From positions 1 through 19,478 of the forward strand of contig CAKVEH010000008.1 of NCBI GenBank assembly GCA_934728205.1: a DNA stretch of 19,478 bases, given 5' to 3'. Positions within the stretch are counted from its first letter, which is position 1. Each line of letters opens with the position of its first letter. The notes under the pieces are model-generated. The model worked only from the letters and a program-made list of their open reading frames with translations. It was not told the origin of the DNA and ran no database searches. The position numbers were made by a program, and so were the translations under genes. The DNA is from an uncultured Helicobacteraceae bacterium (GTDB lineage: Bacteria > Campylobacterota > Campylobacteria > Campylobacterales > Helicobacteraceae). Shown here in pieces: positions 6,307 to 14,327 of this stretch.

Positions 6307-7338
6307 CTAACAAACCCCATCAAAGAGACTTGGAGCATTTTCAAATGCAGCGAGCTCAAAAATGCGTGCCAACCCATCACTATGTAACCCAAAAATGAGC
6401 ATAAAGTTAAATTCTTCATTCCTCACAAAGTGAAAAATTTCCTCGTAATTTTTGTAAAACAAAAACCGCTGTCCGTGTATAAACATAAAGCTCGCCTGCT
6501 CTTTATCTTTGGGTAAAAGATAGACCTTTTTCCCCCATTTGGCAAATTTATCCAAGTAATGCACATAGCTCTCAAAATAGCCCAGATTCTCTTCTATGAT
6601 AAGCACGCGTTGGCTTTCACCATATTCCTTACGCCTACCAGAAGAATCAATGAAATTTGGCTTTAAAAAGCGGAGTGATTGAAACTTTGCTATATCAAAT
6701 AAAACACCCCTATCTTCACAAAAGCCAACCACCGCGCTCAAATCATCGACAAACAAAAATGGCATATTAAGCAAGTATTCTTTTGAGTTATAAAAAACGC
6801 GCATATCAAAAAGCGTGTAAGAAATGAGGTTAAAAGGCATACTAAGCGGTTTAAGCAGGGATAGGACATTAAAGGCGATAGTAAGAAGTTTTTGCTCGTT
6901 TGTTATTATGTAGCGCGTGTGAGGGGTGAGAGATTCCAAAAGGGCGAAAAAATCCCCATCGCTAAAAAGCACACTTCTATCCACGATGATTTGCTCACCA
7001 ATAGCACATTGAATCTCGCTAAAACTCACAATGTCAATATCATTGCGTAAAATACTATCCCGCACTAAGCGCACAACAGCATCTTGCAAGTCATCAACTT
7101 CAATCCACGCAATTTCTTCATCTCTTTGTTCTAAGTTGAGAGAATCTTTGGCATAAATTACACCATACGCACCATTTTCAATGGCTTTAGCAAGAGTGGC
7201 ACTTGAGCAATCTTTGGCTATGAAAAGCCACCCACGCTTGATTTTATCTGCAAGGCTTGTGATATTTTCAAATTCACTAATTGATGGGATTCCGATGAGC
7301 TTTCCCCTTACAATTTCTTTTGCCTCACTCACTCTCAT
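6307..7338 (-). CDS. Mur-ligase-like protein of unknown function lacking the ATP-binding loop
   Basis: 343 residues with ATG at 7336-7338 and SD GAGAGG 8 bases upstream. Residues about 20-100 resemble the N-terminal substrate domain of MurE/MurF ligases: FENITSLADKIKRGWLFIAKD recalls the 'DSR.v.pG.lFvA' block, and AKAIENGAYGVIYAKD recalls 'A...GA.avv'. The central P-loop GTNGKTT/GT(T)GKT of true ligases is absent. The middle (around 150-260) shows FNVLSLLKPLSMPFNLISYTLFDMR with no nucleotide-binding signature. The C-terminal part (RVLIIEENLGYFESYVHYLDKF...KKVYLLPKD) looks like an alpha/beta fold. It cannot be a working Mur ligase as read. It may be a substrate-binding or regulatory paralogue. 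First gene of the minus-strand run leading to cmoB; divergent from rnc. I do not know a named homologue. Confidence 0.7.
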   Translation of the reverse strand: MRVSEAKEIVRGKLIGIPSISEFENITSLADKIKRGWLFIAKDCSSATLAKAIENGAYGVIYAKDSLNLEQRDEEIAWIEVDDLQDAVVRLVRDSILRNDIDIVSFSEIQCAIGEQIIVDRSVLFSDGDFFALLESLTPHTRYIITNEQKLLTIAFNVLSLLKPLSMPFNLISYTLFDMRVFYNSKEYLLNMPFLFVDDLSAVVGFCEDRGVLFDIAKFQSLRFLKPNFIDSSGRRKEYGESQRVLIIEENLGYFESYVHYLDKFAKWGKKVYLLPKDKEQASFMFIHGQRFLFYKNYEEIFHFVRNEEFNFMLIFGLHSDGLARIFELAAFENAPSLFDGVC

Positions 7339-7419
7339 ACAACAGCCTCTCTATGCCTATTTTGGTTTATTTTTGCGCTAAAGTGTAGCAAATTAGATTC
7401 CATAAAAAAGTATTTTTGC

Positions 7420-7425
7420 TATAAT
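7420..7425 (+). promoter_or_regulatory. -10 box of the rnc-aroC-gltX-rbfA-rimP-ribD-trmN operon
   Basis: Perfect TATAAT preceded by a T-rich stretch (TATTTTTGC), a good match to the Helicobacter vegetative promoter. It is 27 bases before the rnc GTG, and no other clear promoter was seen before 13339, so it probably drives the whole seven-gene run. Confidence 0.65.
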
Positions 7426-7452
7426 GGCTAGGCAATTTTCAAGGATTTAGAG

Positions 7453-8151
7453 GTGGAGGACTTGAGCGAAGTCAATAAAGCAAACTTAGAAGAATTGCAA
7501 AAAGCTATCAATTACTACTTTAGCGATGAGGAGCTGCTGATAAAGGCACTTACACATCGTAGCTGTAAAGATGTGCCTAATAACGAACGCTTGGAGTTTT
7601 TAGGCGATGCGGTGCTAGATTTACTTATCGGTGAGTATCTTTTTAGGAAGTTTCCGCGTGATGATGAGGGTGATTTGTCTAAACTGCGTGCGTGCATTGT
7701 AAGCGAAAGTGGATTAGCAAAATTTGCATTAAAGTTAAATTTAGGCAAGTATATCTTTGTCTCTCAAAGTGAAGAACACAACGATGGCAGGCACAAGCAC
7801 TCTATTTTGTCTAACACTTTTGAGGCGATTATTGGCGCAGTGTATTTAGAATCTGGTCTTAGCGTGGCGAGCAAAATCACTTATGAATTACTAGAATCTT
7901 GTTATGAAAAAATTGATTTTAGCCTCTCAAGCGATTACAAAACACTTCTCCAAGAGCTCACCCAAGAACGCTTTAACGCAATCCCAGAATACAGGGTTAC
8001 CAATCAAAGCGGACCTGACCACAAAAAGACTTTTGAAGTGGCGTTGTTTTTAGATGATAAGGAATATGCCCGCGCAAGCGGAGGCTCTAAGAAAAAGGCA
8101 CAGCAAAAATGTGCAAAAATCGTGTATAAGAAATTAAGGAATGAGGAATGA
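7453..8151 (+). CDS. rnc: Ribonuclease III
   Basis: Double-strand-specific endoribonuclease for rRNA precursor and antisense RNA processing. It has 232 residues from a GTG start with AAGGA 7 bases upstream. The N-terminal nuclease domain carries the signature [18 protein letters not shown] (Glu48 and Asp52 match E. coli E41 and D45). The second metal site reads [19 protein letters not shown], with Glu124 matching E117 but Asn121 where E. coli has D114. The C-terminal double-stranded RNA binding domain runs from about 155 ([12 protein letters not shown]) to the end ([19 protein letters not shown]). Divergent from the Mur-like gene and first in the operon; its TGA overlaps the aroC ATG. In H. 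pylori I recall rnhA just before rnc; here it is absent. Confidence 0.94.
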   Translation: MEDLSEVNKANLEELQKAINYYFSDEELLIKALTHRSCKDVPNNERLEFLGDAVLDLLIGEYLFRKFPRDDEGDLSKLRACIVSESGLAKFALKLNLGKYIFVSQSEEHNDGRHKHSILSNTFEAIIGAVYLESGLSVASKITYELLESCYEKIDFSLSSDYKTLLQELTQERFNAIPEYRVTNQSGPDHKKTFEVALFLDDKEYARASGGSKKKAQQKCAKIVYKKLRNEE

Positions 8152-9236
8152 ACACTTTTGGGACGCGCCTGCGCGTGAGCACCTTTGGGGAATCGCACGG
8201 CAAAGGGATTGGGTGTGTAGTTGATGGGATTCCAGCGGGATTGCGTATCGATGAGGACTTTATCCACGCTCAAATGCTCTTGCGACAAGGCGGGAGGAAT
8301 GCCTATGCCACAGCGCGTAAAGAAGCCGATGAGGTGGAGATTCTTAGTGGTGTGTTTAATGGTGTGAGCACAGGTGCGCCAATCGGGCTTTATATCGCTA
8401 ATAGCGCAAGCAAGTCCAAAGATTACGAAAATATTAAAGATATATTTCGCCCATCTCACGCCGATTTTACTTATTTTCACAAATATGATATTAGAGATTA
8501 TCGCGGTGGTGGCAGGGCTTCGGCGCGCGAGAGTGCGCTTAGAGTAGCAAGCGGCGCGATTGCTAAACTTTTGTTACAAGAATTTGGCGTCCGCATAGGC
8601 GGAGGGATTATCGGCGTGGGCGAGATTCAATCCCCGCGATTAGATTTTGGCTTGAGTGATTTTGAGCGCGCACAAGAGTGCGAGATTTTCGCCCTTGATG
8701 AGAATCTCTCCCAAGCACAAAAAGAGTGCGTGCTAGAAGCAAAAAGAGCGCGTGATAGTGTGGGTGGTGTGGCGTTAATCAAAGCCTTTTGCGTGCCTAT
8801 TGGACTTGGTGAGCCATTGTATTATAAGCTAGATTCTGCCATTGGTGCGTTAATGCTAGGGCTAAATGGCGTGAAAGCTGTGGAAATCGGTGCTGGGAGA
8901 GAATCTGCTATGATGAAAGGGAGTGAATATAACGATTGTATGGATTCTCAAGGCTTTATGAGTAATCGTAGCGGTGGCGTGCTTGGCGGGATTAGCAATG
9001 GTGAGGAAATCGTGGTGCGTGTGTATTTTAAGCCAACGCCTAGCATTTCTCTCCCACAATCCACTCAAGACACGCAAGGAGCAGTGCAAACTTGCGAAGT
9101 CAAAGGACGGCACGACCCGTGTATCGCCATTCGTGGTAGCGTGGTAGCACAAGCCCAGCTTGCACTGATTTTAGCAGATTTGCTATTGCTTAATGCCAGC
9201 GCGAAGCTCTCCTATTTAAAAAAGATTTACACATAG
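8148..9236 (+). CDS. aroC: Chorismate synthase
   Basis: Last step of the shikimate pathway: 1,4-elimination of phosphate from EPSP to chorismate, needing reduced FMN. The product has 362 residues, the usual length. It begins [20 protein letters not shown], with the first signature [18 protein letters not shown], then [13 protein letters not shown], the signature [17 protein letters not shown], and near the C-terminus the RHDPCIAIR block. All expected FMN and substrate contact regions are visible. The ATG overlaps the rnc stop (ATGA), so translation is coupled, an rnc-aroC pairing also known to me from H. pylori and Campylobacter. gltX follows 17 bases later. Confidence 0.96.
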   Translation: MNTFGTRLRVSTFGESHGKGIGCVVDGIPAGLRIDEDFIHAQMLLRQGGRNAYATARKEADEVEILSGVFNGVSTGAPIGLYIANSASKSKDYENIKDIFRPSHADFTYFHKYDIRDYRGGGRASARESALRVASGAIAKLLLQEFGVRIGGGIIGVGEIQSPRLDFGLSDFERAQECEIFALDENLSQAQKECVLEAKRARDSVGGVALIKAFCVPIGLGEPLYYKLDSAIGALMLGLNGVKAVEIGAGRESAMMKGSEYNDCMDSQGFMSNRSGGVLGGISNGEEIVVRVYFKPTPSISLPQSTQDTQGAVQTCEVKGRHDPCIAIRGSVVAQAQLALILADLLLLNASAKLSYLKKIYT

Positions 9237-9253
9237 ATTCTAAGGATTTCACA

Positions 9254-10684
9254 ATGAGCATTGTTACACGATTTGCCCCCTCTCCTACGGGCTATTTACA
9301 TATTGGTGGATTACGCACAGCGTTGTTTAATTATCTTTATGCGCGACAAAGTGGCGGGAAATTTTTACTCCGCATTGAGGATACAGACAGAGCGAGGAAC
9401 AACGAAGATGCCGCACAAGCGATTATTGATTCATTTAAGTGGGCGGGTCTTTCTTATGACGGGGAAGTGGAGTATCAAAGCAAGCGATTTGATATTTATG
9501 CACGCTATATTAAAGAGCTTTTAGAGCAAAAAAAGGCGTATTATTGCTATATGAGCAAGGAAGAATTAGAATCTTTGCGCAAAGAAGCGGAATCTAAGGG
9601 CACAAAATGGCGATATGATAATCGCTACCGCGAGTTTAGTGGCGAGATTCCAAAAGGAGTTGAGCCTGTGGTGCGGATTAAAGCCCCATTAAGCGGGCAG
9701 ATTCGCTTTGTTGATGGCGTGAAAGGCGAGATTTGTATCGAGGCAAAGGAAATCGATGACTTTATCATCGCCCGCGCAGATGGCAGCCCTACTTATAATT
9801 TTGTCGTTACCATTGATGACGCACTAATGGGCGTAACCGATGTGATTCGTGGCGATGACCACCTAAACAATACCCCAAAGCAAATCATTTTATACGAGGC
9901 ATTGGGTTTTAGCGTGCCGAAGTTTTATCATTTGCCGATGATTTTAAACCAAGATGGCAAGAAGCTTAGCAAACGCGATGGCGCAGTGGGCGTAATGGAA
10001 TATAAGAATCTTGGCTACTTGCCACAAAGTTTATTAAATTTCCTTGTGAGACTTGGTTGGAGCTATGGTGATGAGGAGATTTTTTCACTCCAAGAAATGC
10101 TAGAGAAGTTTAATCCAAGCAATCTCAACACCTCTGCATCAAGCGCAAACTTCCAAAAACTTCTATGGCTTAATCATCACTATATCACACATTTGCCAAA
10201 TGATGAGCTTAGCGTGCTTTTGGCGGATTTTGATTGTGAGAATCTCCAAAAGTGGCTCGCCTCGCATAATCCAAATGCGACTTATGAGAGTGTAAGAGAC
10301 GCGCTTTTCACCGAGCTAAAGGAGCGGAGTCAAACTTTGGTGGAATTTTCTCATAATCTTAATGCTGTGTTGCGAATGCCCACGCATTATGATGAAAAAC
10401 TCGCTAAAAAACTTGATAGTGCGGGGTTAGAGTTGCTTAGTGCGTTGCGCGAGATTCTTAGCAATGGACTTAGCAACGCCACAAATCCAAGCGAGATAGA
10501 ATCTTTGCTCCATAATTTCATAGAATCTCAAGGCTTAAAGCTCGGGCAAGTAATGCCTTTGTTGCGCCTTGCTTTGCTGGCAAAAGCGGGGGGCATTGGT
10601 GTGAATGTCGCGCTCTTTGTGCTTGGTAAAGAACAGGCACTTATCCGTTTAGATTCTTGCATTGCGCATTTTAAGGAGGCATAA
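9254..10684 (+). CDS. gltX: Glutamyl-tRNA synthetase, GltX1 type
   Basis: Class I aminoacyl-tRNA synthetase charging tRNA(Glu). It has 476 residues. The ATP-site motif is YLHIGG at residues 14-19 (HIGH class) and KLSKR at 237-241 is the KMSKS loop. IEDTDRARNNEDAAQAIIDSFKWAGLSYDGE and GVTDVIRGDDHLNNTPKQ are typical. Helicobacter species carry two paralogues, GltX1 for tRNA(Glu) and GltX2 for mischarging tRNA(Gln). The N-terminus RFAPSPTGYLHIGGLRTALF and the length fit the GltX1 form far better than the shorter GltX2. The C-terminal alpha-helical anticodon-binding part ends with KAGGIGVNVALFVLGKEQAL. SD AAGGA lies at 9242-9246. Its TAA overlaps the rbfA ATG. Confidence 0.95.
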   Translation: MSIVTRFAPSPTGYLHIGGLRTALFNYLYARQSGGKFLLRIEDTDRARNNEDAAQAIIDSFKWAGLSYDGEVEYQSKRFDIYARYIKELLEQKKAYYCYMSKEELESLRKEAESKGTKWRYDNRYREFSGEIPKGVEPVVRIKAPLSGQIRFVDGVKGEICIEAKEIDDFIIARADGSPTYNFVVTIDDALMGVTDVIRGDDHLNNTPKQIILYEALGFSVPKFYHLPMILNQDGKKLSKRDGAVGVMEYKNLGYLPQSLLNFLVRLGWSYGDEEIFSLQEMLEKFNPSNLNTSASSANFQKLLWLNHHYITHLPNDELSVLLADFDCENLQKWLASHNPNATYESVRDALFTELKERSQTLVEFSHNLNAVLRMPTHYDEKLAKKLDSAGLELLSALREILSNGLSNATNPSEIESLLHNFIESQGLKLGQVMPLLRLALLAKAGGIGVNVALFVLGKEQALIRLDSCIAHFKEA

Positions 10685-11076
10685 TGCAAAGCATCAAAAT
10701 GCTAAAAACTCAAAGTCTCCTCCAAGAAGTGCTAAGCACCGCGCTAAGCGAGCTTAATAACCCGCTTATTAACAGCCTTTGTGTGAGCAAGGTGGAATGC
10801 AAAAAGGGCAAGCAACACGCTAAGGTATTTATAGAATCAAGCGGGATTGAAAAGGACAAAAGAGAGGAAATCCTGCGCGCACTCAATAAAGCAAAGGGAA
10901 TCTTAGCCCAATACACACTAAGCGCGACTTCGTGGTTTAAATGCCCAGAGTTTAGCTTCGTGTTTGATGATAGCTTGAGTGAGGCACAGAGTTTAGAGGC
11001 GATTTTTGCTAAGATTCACGCGCAAAGCGATTGTAAGGCTACTGCAAATCCCAAAGCCACCACAAAGGAGCAATAA
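10684..11076 (+). CDS. rbfA: Ribosome-binding factor A
   Basis: Small 30S maturation factor that binds near the 5' end helix region of 16S rRNA during late assembly. It has 130 residues. The KH-like fold pattern is visible: helix SLLQEVLSTALSELNNPLI, strand LCVSKVECKKGKQHAKVFIES, helix EILRALNKAKGILAQYTLS and the closing strand PEFSFVFDDSLSEA. Similarity is moderate but the position between gltX and rimP, with the rbfA-rimP pair conserved in Helicobacter, supports it. ATG overlaps the gltX stop (TAATG) with GGAGG 5 bases upstream. A polar tail of about 20 residues follows the domain. Its own stop overlaps the rimP ATG in the same way. Confidence 0.85.
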   Translation: MQSIKMLKTQSLLQEVLSTALSELNNPLINSLCVSKVECKKGKQHAKVFIESSGIEKDKREEILRALNKAKGILAQYTLSATSWFKCPEFSFVFDDSLSEAQSLEAIFAKIHAQSDCKATANPKATTKEQ

Positions 11077-11546
11077 TGCCAAAACCACTGCCAAACACAC
11101 TTATTAGCAAGGTCGAGGCACTTGCTGGCTCGCTTAATCTCGTGCTGTATGATGTGTTTTGGTGTAAGGAAAATGAGGAGCATATTTTGCGCGTGCTAGT
11201 GGTAAAGGAGCTTAACGCCAACAAAAAGCGCGAAAGCGTGAGTATCGATGAGTGTGCGCGTTTTAGCACCGCGCTTTCTCCAATGCTTGATGTGGAGCTT
11301 GATGAGGAAGATTCTTATATATTAGAAGTGGGTTCAGCAGGCTTAGAGAGAGTCTTAAAGGCAAAGCGACATTTTGAGCTCAGCCTCTTTGATGAAATCG
11401 TGGTGAGAAAGAGTGATAAAGACGAAGTGCGCGGGATTTTATCAAGTGTGAGTGATGAGGGAATCACGCTTAAAATAGCCAAAGATTCCCCCGTATTTAT
11501 TGCCTTTAGCGAGATTAAAAAGGCAAAGAGTGTGTTTGATTTTTAG
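11076..11546 (+). CDS. rimP: Ribosome maturation factor RimP
   Basis: Assists maturation of the 30S subunit. It has 156 residues. The N-terminal alpha/beta domain shows LVLYDVFWCKENEEHILRVL and the typical SIDECARFSTALSPMLDVE block. The hallmark motif YILEVGSAGLERVLKAKRHFE stands in place of the usual YxLEVSSPGLxRPL, with the Pro missing. The C-terminal SH3-like part is short (EVRGILSSVSDEGITLKIA...FSEIKKAKSVF). ATG overlaps the rbfA stop and AAGGAG lies 5 bases upstream. Length and order with rbfA match other Campylobacterota. Confidence 0.88.
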   Translation: MPKPLPNTLISKVEALAGSLNLVLYDVFWCKENEEHILRVLVVKELNANKKRESVSIDECARFSTALSPMLDVELDEEDSYILEVGSAGLERVLKAKRHFELSLFDEIVVRKSDKDEVRGILSSVSDEGITLKIAKDSPVFIAFSEIKKAKSVFDF

Positions 11547-11555
11547 GATGCACGA

Positions 11556-12620
11556 ATGCAAAGCAGGCTAAATGAAATCCTTATGCGTGAAGTAATCACG
11601 CTTGCGTGGGAGTATCAAACGCTTGCTTTGCCAAATCCAAGCGTGGGCGCGCTTATCTTTGATGAGAAGCGTGGCATTCTCACGCGTGGCGTGCATAAAA
11701 AGGCTGGCACACCGCACGCCGAGCTTGAAGCCTTTAGCAATGCTTTTAGAGATATACTTAAAGAAAGGGGCGACACAAAGACGCTAAATGAGCTAGATTC
11801 TCTTATTGCAAGTAACCAAGTCGCCAACTTGCACGAATTTCTCTGCCAACGCGCACGGGGCGTGTTTAATAATTGTGTGGTGTTTGTGAGCTTAGAGCCT
11901 TGCACGCATTTTGGTAAAACTCCGCCTTGCGCAGAATTGCTTAGAGTGCTAAAGCCAAGACGCGTTATCATCGGTGCGAAAGATTCTACCAAAGAGGCAC
12001 AAGGAGGCGCGAAAATCTTGCAAGATAATGGCATAGAAGTCCAAATGGGAATCTGTGAGAAGCAAGCACAAGAGTTGCTCTACCCGTTTTTATGCTATCA
12101 AAAGAGCAATGCTTTTAGACTCTTTAAACTTGCCACGCGCTTAAATGGCGATTATACAAGTGGGCGCATTTCGGGGGAAGATTCCCAAACTTTTACGCAT
12201 AATCAGCGCGCAGTGAGCCAAACAATCGTGCTCTCAAGCAAGACTTTTATGCACGACTTGCCAAAACTTGATTGTCGCTTTGCTACAATTCCCTTTGATA
12301 GCACGCATTTACCCAAGATTGTTATTTTGGCGCGTCAGGGCTTTGACACAGCGTGCAATCCTCACACAAATGGGCGCGATATACGCATAGCCTTAAATCC
12401 AAGCGAGTTGGGCTTAGAGCGTGGATTTAGCATTATTGAGGGCGGATTTAGCCTCTTAAGTGCGTTGCGCGAGCATATTGATATGGCATTGCTCCATATC
12501 GCGCCTAATTTCTACACACAGCACCAATTCCCAAGCACAAGCCTTCCAAACGCATTGCATTCTTTTAGCATAGCCCATTTAAGCCACAATCAGCAGGATA
12601 TAAGAGTATGGCTACGCTAA
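11556..12620 (+). CDS. ribD: Bifunctional riboflavin biosynthesis deaminase/reductase RibD
   Basis: Second and third steps of riboflavin synthesis: deamination of the pyrimidine and NADPH-dependent reduction of its ribosyl side chain. It has 354 residues. The deaminase zinc site is complete: PHAELEAF (His54, Glu56) and LEPCTHFGKTPPC (Cys116, Cys125). Between them lie about 60 residues rather than the roughly 25 of E. coli RibD, an insertion at about 66-104. The reductase half begins near 165 with RLFKLATRLNGDYTSGRISG and is more diverged; QTIVLSSKTFMHDLPKLDCR matches the 'T...D.P.L..R' block. IIEGGFSLLSALRE matches the late 'EGG..L' motif. It starts 9 bases after rimP, and its end overlaps the next gene by 13 bases. 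In H. pylori ribD is also followed by a small methyltransferase gene. Confidence 0.9.
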   Translation: MQSRLNEILMREVITLAWEYQTLALPNPSVGALIFDEKRGILTRGVHKKAGTPHAELEAFSNAFRDILKERGDTKTLNELDSLIASNQVANLHEFLCQRARGVFNNCVVFVSLEPCTHFGKTPPCAELLRVLKPRRVIIGAKDSTKEAQGGAKILQDNGIEVQMGICEKQAQELLYPFLCYQKSNAFRLFKLATRLNGDYTSGRISGEDSQTFTHNQRAVSQTIVLSSKTFMHDLPKLDCRFATIPFDSTHLPKIVILARQGFDTACNPHTNGRDIRIALNPSELGLERGFSIIEGGFSLLSALREHIDMALLHIAPNFYTQHQFPSTSLPNALHSFSIAHLSHNQQDIRVWLR

Positions 12621-13339
12621 ACCTCTATCAATTTAGCGATGGCTATTGCTACAATACCGATAGCTTAATCCTCGCGCATTTTGCCAAAGATTTTCTAAAG
12701 CCCAATATGCGCCTGCTTGATGTCGGCGCGGGCTGTGGGATTTTGGGACTTTTGTGCGCGCGTGAAATGCCATTAAAGCTCGAATTTGTAGAGATAGATT
12801 CCAAAGCTTGCACACTGCTAGAGAAAAATGCGCATAACGCGAAATTTGCGCAAGATTACACAATCCACAATACCGACTTTCTCTCCCTGCGCTTAAAGGA
12901 GCAAAATTGCTTTGATGGTCTTATCTCTAATCCGCCATTTTATCATAGCGATATTAAAAGCCCTAATGAACGAAAAATGCGTGCGAAATTCCAAGATTGC
13001 TTGCCCCTAGATTGCTTCTGTAAAAAGGCGAAGTCTTTACTCAAACCGCGTGGGAATCTCCTGCTATGCTATGATGCGCGTGAGAGTGTCAAAGTGTTTG
13101 CCACGGTGAAGAGCGTGGGCTTTCATATCCAATATGCGCGCTTTATTCACCCGCTTGCTTCTCGCCCTGCGAGCTTGCTTGTGCTAAGTGCCAAAGTAGA
13201 TTATAAAGGGAATTGTGAGATTCTCCCTCCGCTTTTTACGCATAATTCACCAAATCAGCAAGACAACACCAAAGAACTCCAAGAGATTTACGCGTGGGCG
13301 AGCACTTTTAGCCTCAAAGTCAAATTATCAGACATTTAA
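12608..13339 (+). CDS. N6-adenine methyltransferase of the TrmN6 (YfiC) type, probable tRNA-modifying enzyme
   Basis: A SAM-dependent class I methyltransferase of 243 residues. It shows the SAM loop LLDVGAGCGILGLLCA (36-51), acidic strand-end residues FVEIDSKA (60-67) and the catalytic motif NPPFY (108-112), the NPPY class that methylates exocyclic amino groups. The start QFSDGYCYNTDSLILAHF fits the E. coli YfiC pattern, where a short leader precedes 'D..LL..'. That enzyme makes m6A37 in tRNA1(Val). The substrate here is inferred from family resemblance; an RNA or protein target such as in HemK-like enzymes is less likely because the fold lacks their N-terminal domain. It overlaps ribD by 13 bases and closes the plus-strand operon. 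A perfect 14-base palindrome (13331-13344) covers its stop codon. Confidence 0.78.
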   Translation: MATLNLYQFSDGYCYNTDSLILAHFAKDFLKPNMRLLDVGAGCGILGLLCAREMPLKLEFVEIDSKACTLLEKNAHNAKFAQDYTIHNTDFLSLRLKEQNCFDGLISNPPFYHSDIKSPNERKMRAKFQDCLPLDCFCKKAKSLLKPRGNLLLCYDARESVKVFATVKSVGFHIQYARFIHPLASRPASLLVLSAKVDYKGNCEILPPLFTHNSPNQQDNTKELQEIYAWASTFSLKVKLSDI

Positions 13340-13363
13340 ATGTCCAACTCTCCTTACACAGAT

Positions 13364-14020
13364 TTAAAAGACTTTGAGCGCGCATAATTCTTCTTTGAGC
13401 ACCTGCGCGGATTTCTCAAAGGATTGCTTGTGTATGCAATCGCCTTTAATCTCGCACAGCGGGAAGTGAGCGAGCGTAAGATTCTCTAATTCATAATATT
13501 TGGACAAAAATTTGTCCATTTTATCCTCACACTCCCCGCTTATCACTACCGCAAGAATCTCAATCTTGCGTGCCGCTAACGCCTTAAGGCTTAGTAAAAT
13601 ATGATTAAGCCCGCCCAAATAATATCCACCTACTAAAACGACAGGCAATCCGCTTGCACTCACAAAATCAATATTACAAAAATCCGAATCTAGCGGAGTG
13701 TAAATCCCGCCCGCACTCTCAATAAGCAGATTTTCACTGCGTGGCAAAGCGATTTGTAAGCCCTCATACTCCACACTCTCAAGTTGCTTGCCGATGTGTG
13801 GGCTTGCTGGCGTTTGTAAAGTGATGCCATTAGAGAAAATGCGCGTTTTTGGGCTAAGTGAAGCGATAATCTCTCTATCTTGTGGGAATCCAGCTTGGAT
13901 AAGTTTAACATAATCAAAGCCAAAGCCAAAGCACAATGCCGCGCTTACCAAAGTTTTCCCCACATTAGTATGCGAGCCTACTACTACAAATGGCTTGTGT
14001 TTAGCGTTATGGATTGCCAT
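13364..14020 (-). CDS. bioD: Dethiobiotin synthetase
   Basis: Closes the ureido ring of dethiobiotin from 7,8-diaminopelargonate, CO2 and ATP. It has 218 residues. The P-loop is VVVGSHTNVGKTLVSAAL (Gly15 to Thr23). VKLIQAG holds the catalytic-type Lys39; TPASPH, IESAGGIYTPL (from Glu101) and the GGYYLGGLNHILLSL region all match BioD. ATG has SD AAAGGA 7 bases upstream. It is a single gene, convergent with the methyltransferase gene (24 bases between). A palindromic repeat lies 40 bases before its start, so its promoter must fit between 14030 and 14060 or inside the repeat. No other bio genes are in the window. Confidence 0.93.
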   Translation of the reverse strand: MAIHNAKHKPFVVVGSHTNVGKTLVSAALCFGFGFDYVKLIQAGFPQDREIIASLSPKTRIFSNGITLQTPASPHIGKQLESVEYEGLQIALPRSENLLIESAGGIYTPLDSDFCNIDFVSASGLPVVLVGGYYLGGLNHILLSLKALAARKIEILAVVISGECEDKMDKFLSKYYELENLTLAHFPLCEIKGDCIHKQSFEKSAQVLKEELCALKVF

Positions 14021-14059
14021 ATTACATCCTTTGTATAATTGATATTTATATAAGTGTAT

Positions 14060-14196
14060 CCAAAGAATCTACACTCCATTGCTCTCTTTGAGGCGAAGTC
14101 AAAAATTTCTCTCATACTGAGGGTGAAACCCGAAGTGTCTTAAGGCGCAATAAAGAGATTTTTCGCTCCGCTCAAGTATGACAATAGATTCTTTGG
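14060..14196. repeat. Palindromic repeat element bounded by 12-base inverted repeats, upstream of bioD
   Basis: Perfect outer arms CCAAAGAATCTA (14060-14071) and TAGATTCTTTGG (14185-14196) enclose 113 bases. Inside is an imperfect palindrome: TCATACTGAG (14112-14121) with its partner CTCAAGTATGA (14171-14181), and between them the GAAGTGTCTTA / AAAGAGATTTTTCGC arms. A further half-arm (TTTGAGGCGAAGTCAAAAAT, 14088-14107) suggests more than one nested copy. The core closely resembles the element inside alaS at 16138-16212 (shared TTGTCATACT, GAGCG, AGCGAA, AAGAGAGAT-like blocks), so the two are members of one family. Together with the sequence up to 14327 it explains most of the 307-base gap between bioD and the outer membrane protein gene. 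Confidence 0.75.
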
Positions 14197-14211
14197 CTTC
14201 GTTTTACAATA

Positions 14212-14229
14212 TGGATTTGTTGGATTTGT
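14212..14229. repeat. Tandem 9-base repeat, two copies
   Basis: TGGATTTGT occurs twice head to tail directly after the palindromic element. It may be a small slippage duplication; no function is proposed. Confidence 0.45.
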
Positions 14230-14267
14230 GAAAAAATATATGCGTAATTGTTGCAAGGATTTAAGGG

Positions 14268-14314
14268 GCAAGCCCATTTAAACCATTGAAAGTCAAATGA
14301 TGAAAATGGCTTGC
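14268..14314. repeat. Inverted repeat downstream of the outer membrane protein gene
   Basis: GCAAGCCCATTT (14268-14279) pairs with AAATGGCTTGC (14304-14314) with one bulged base and a 24-base loop. It lies 14-60 bases past the end of the minus-strand gene stopping at 14328, so it may be a transcript-end hairpin, but no T run follows on that strand. Confidence 0.4.
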
Positions 14315-14327
14315 AAATTCCTATATT

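Noticed and set aside
7461..7473. CTTGAGCGAAGTC at the rnc start as a fragment of the palindromic repeat
   Set aside because: Only about 11 bases resemble the repeat, there is no partner arm, and it codes for the rnc N-terminus with an ordinary frame.
13331..13344. Perfect 14-base palindrome GACATTTAAATGTC over the methyltransferase stop as a terminator or operator
   Set aside because: No loop and no T run, weak A/T stem; probably chance in AT-rich sequence between convergent genes.
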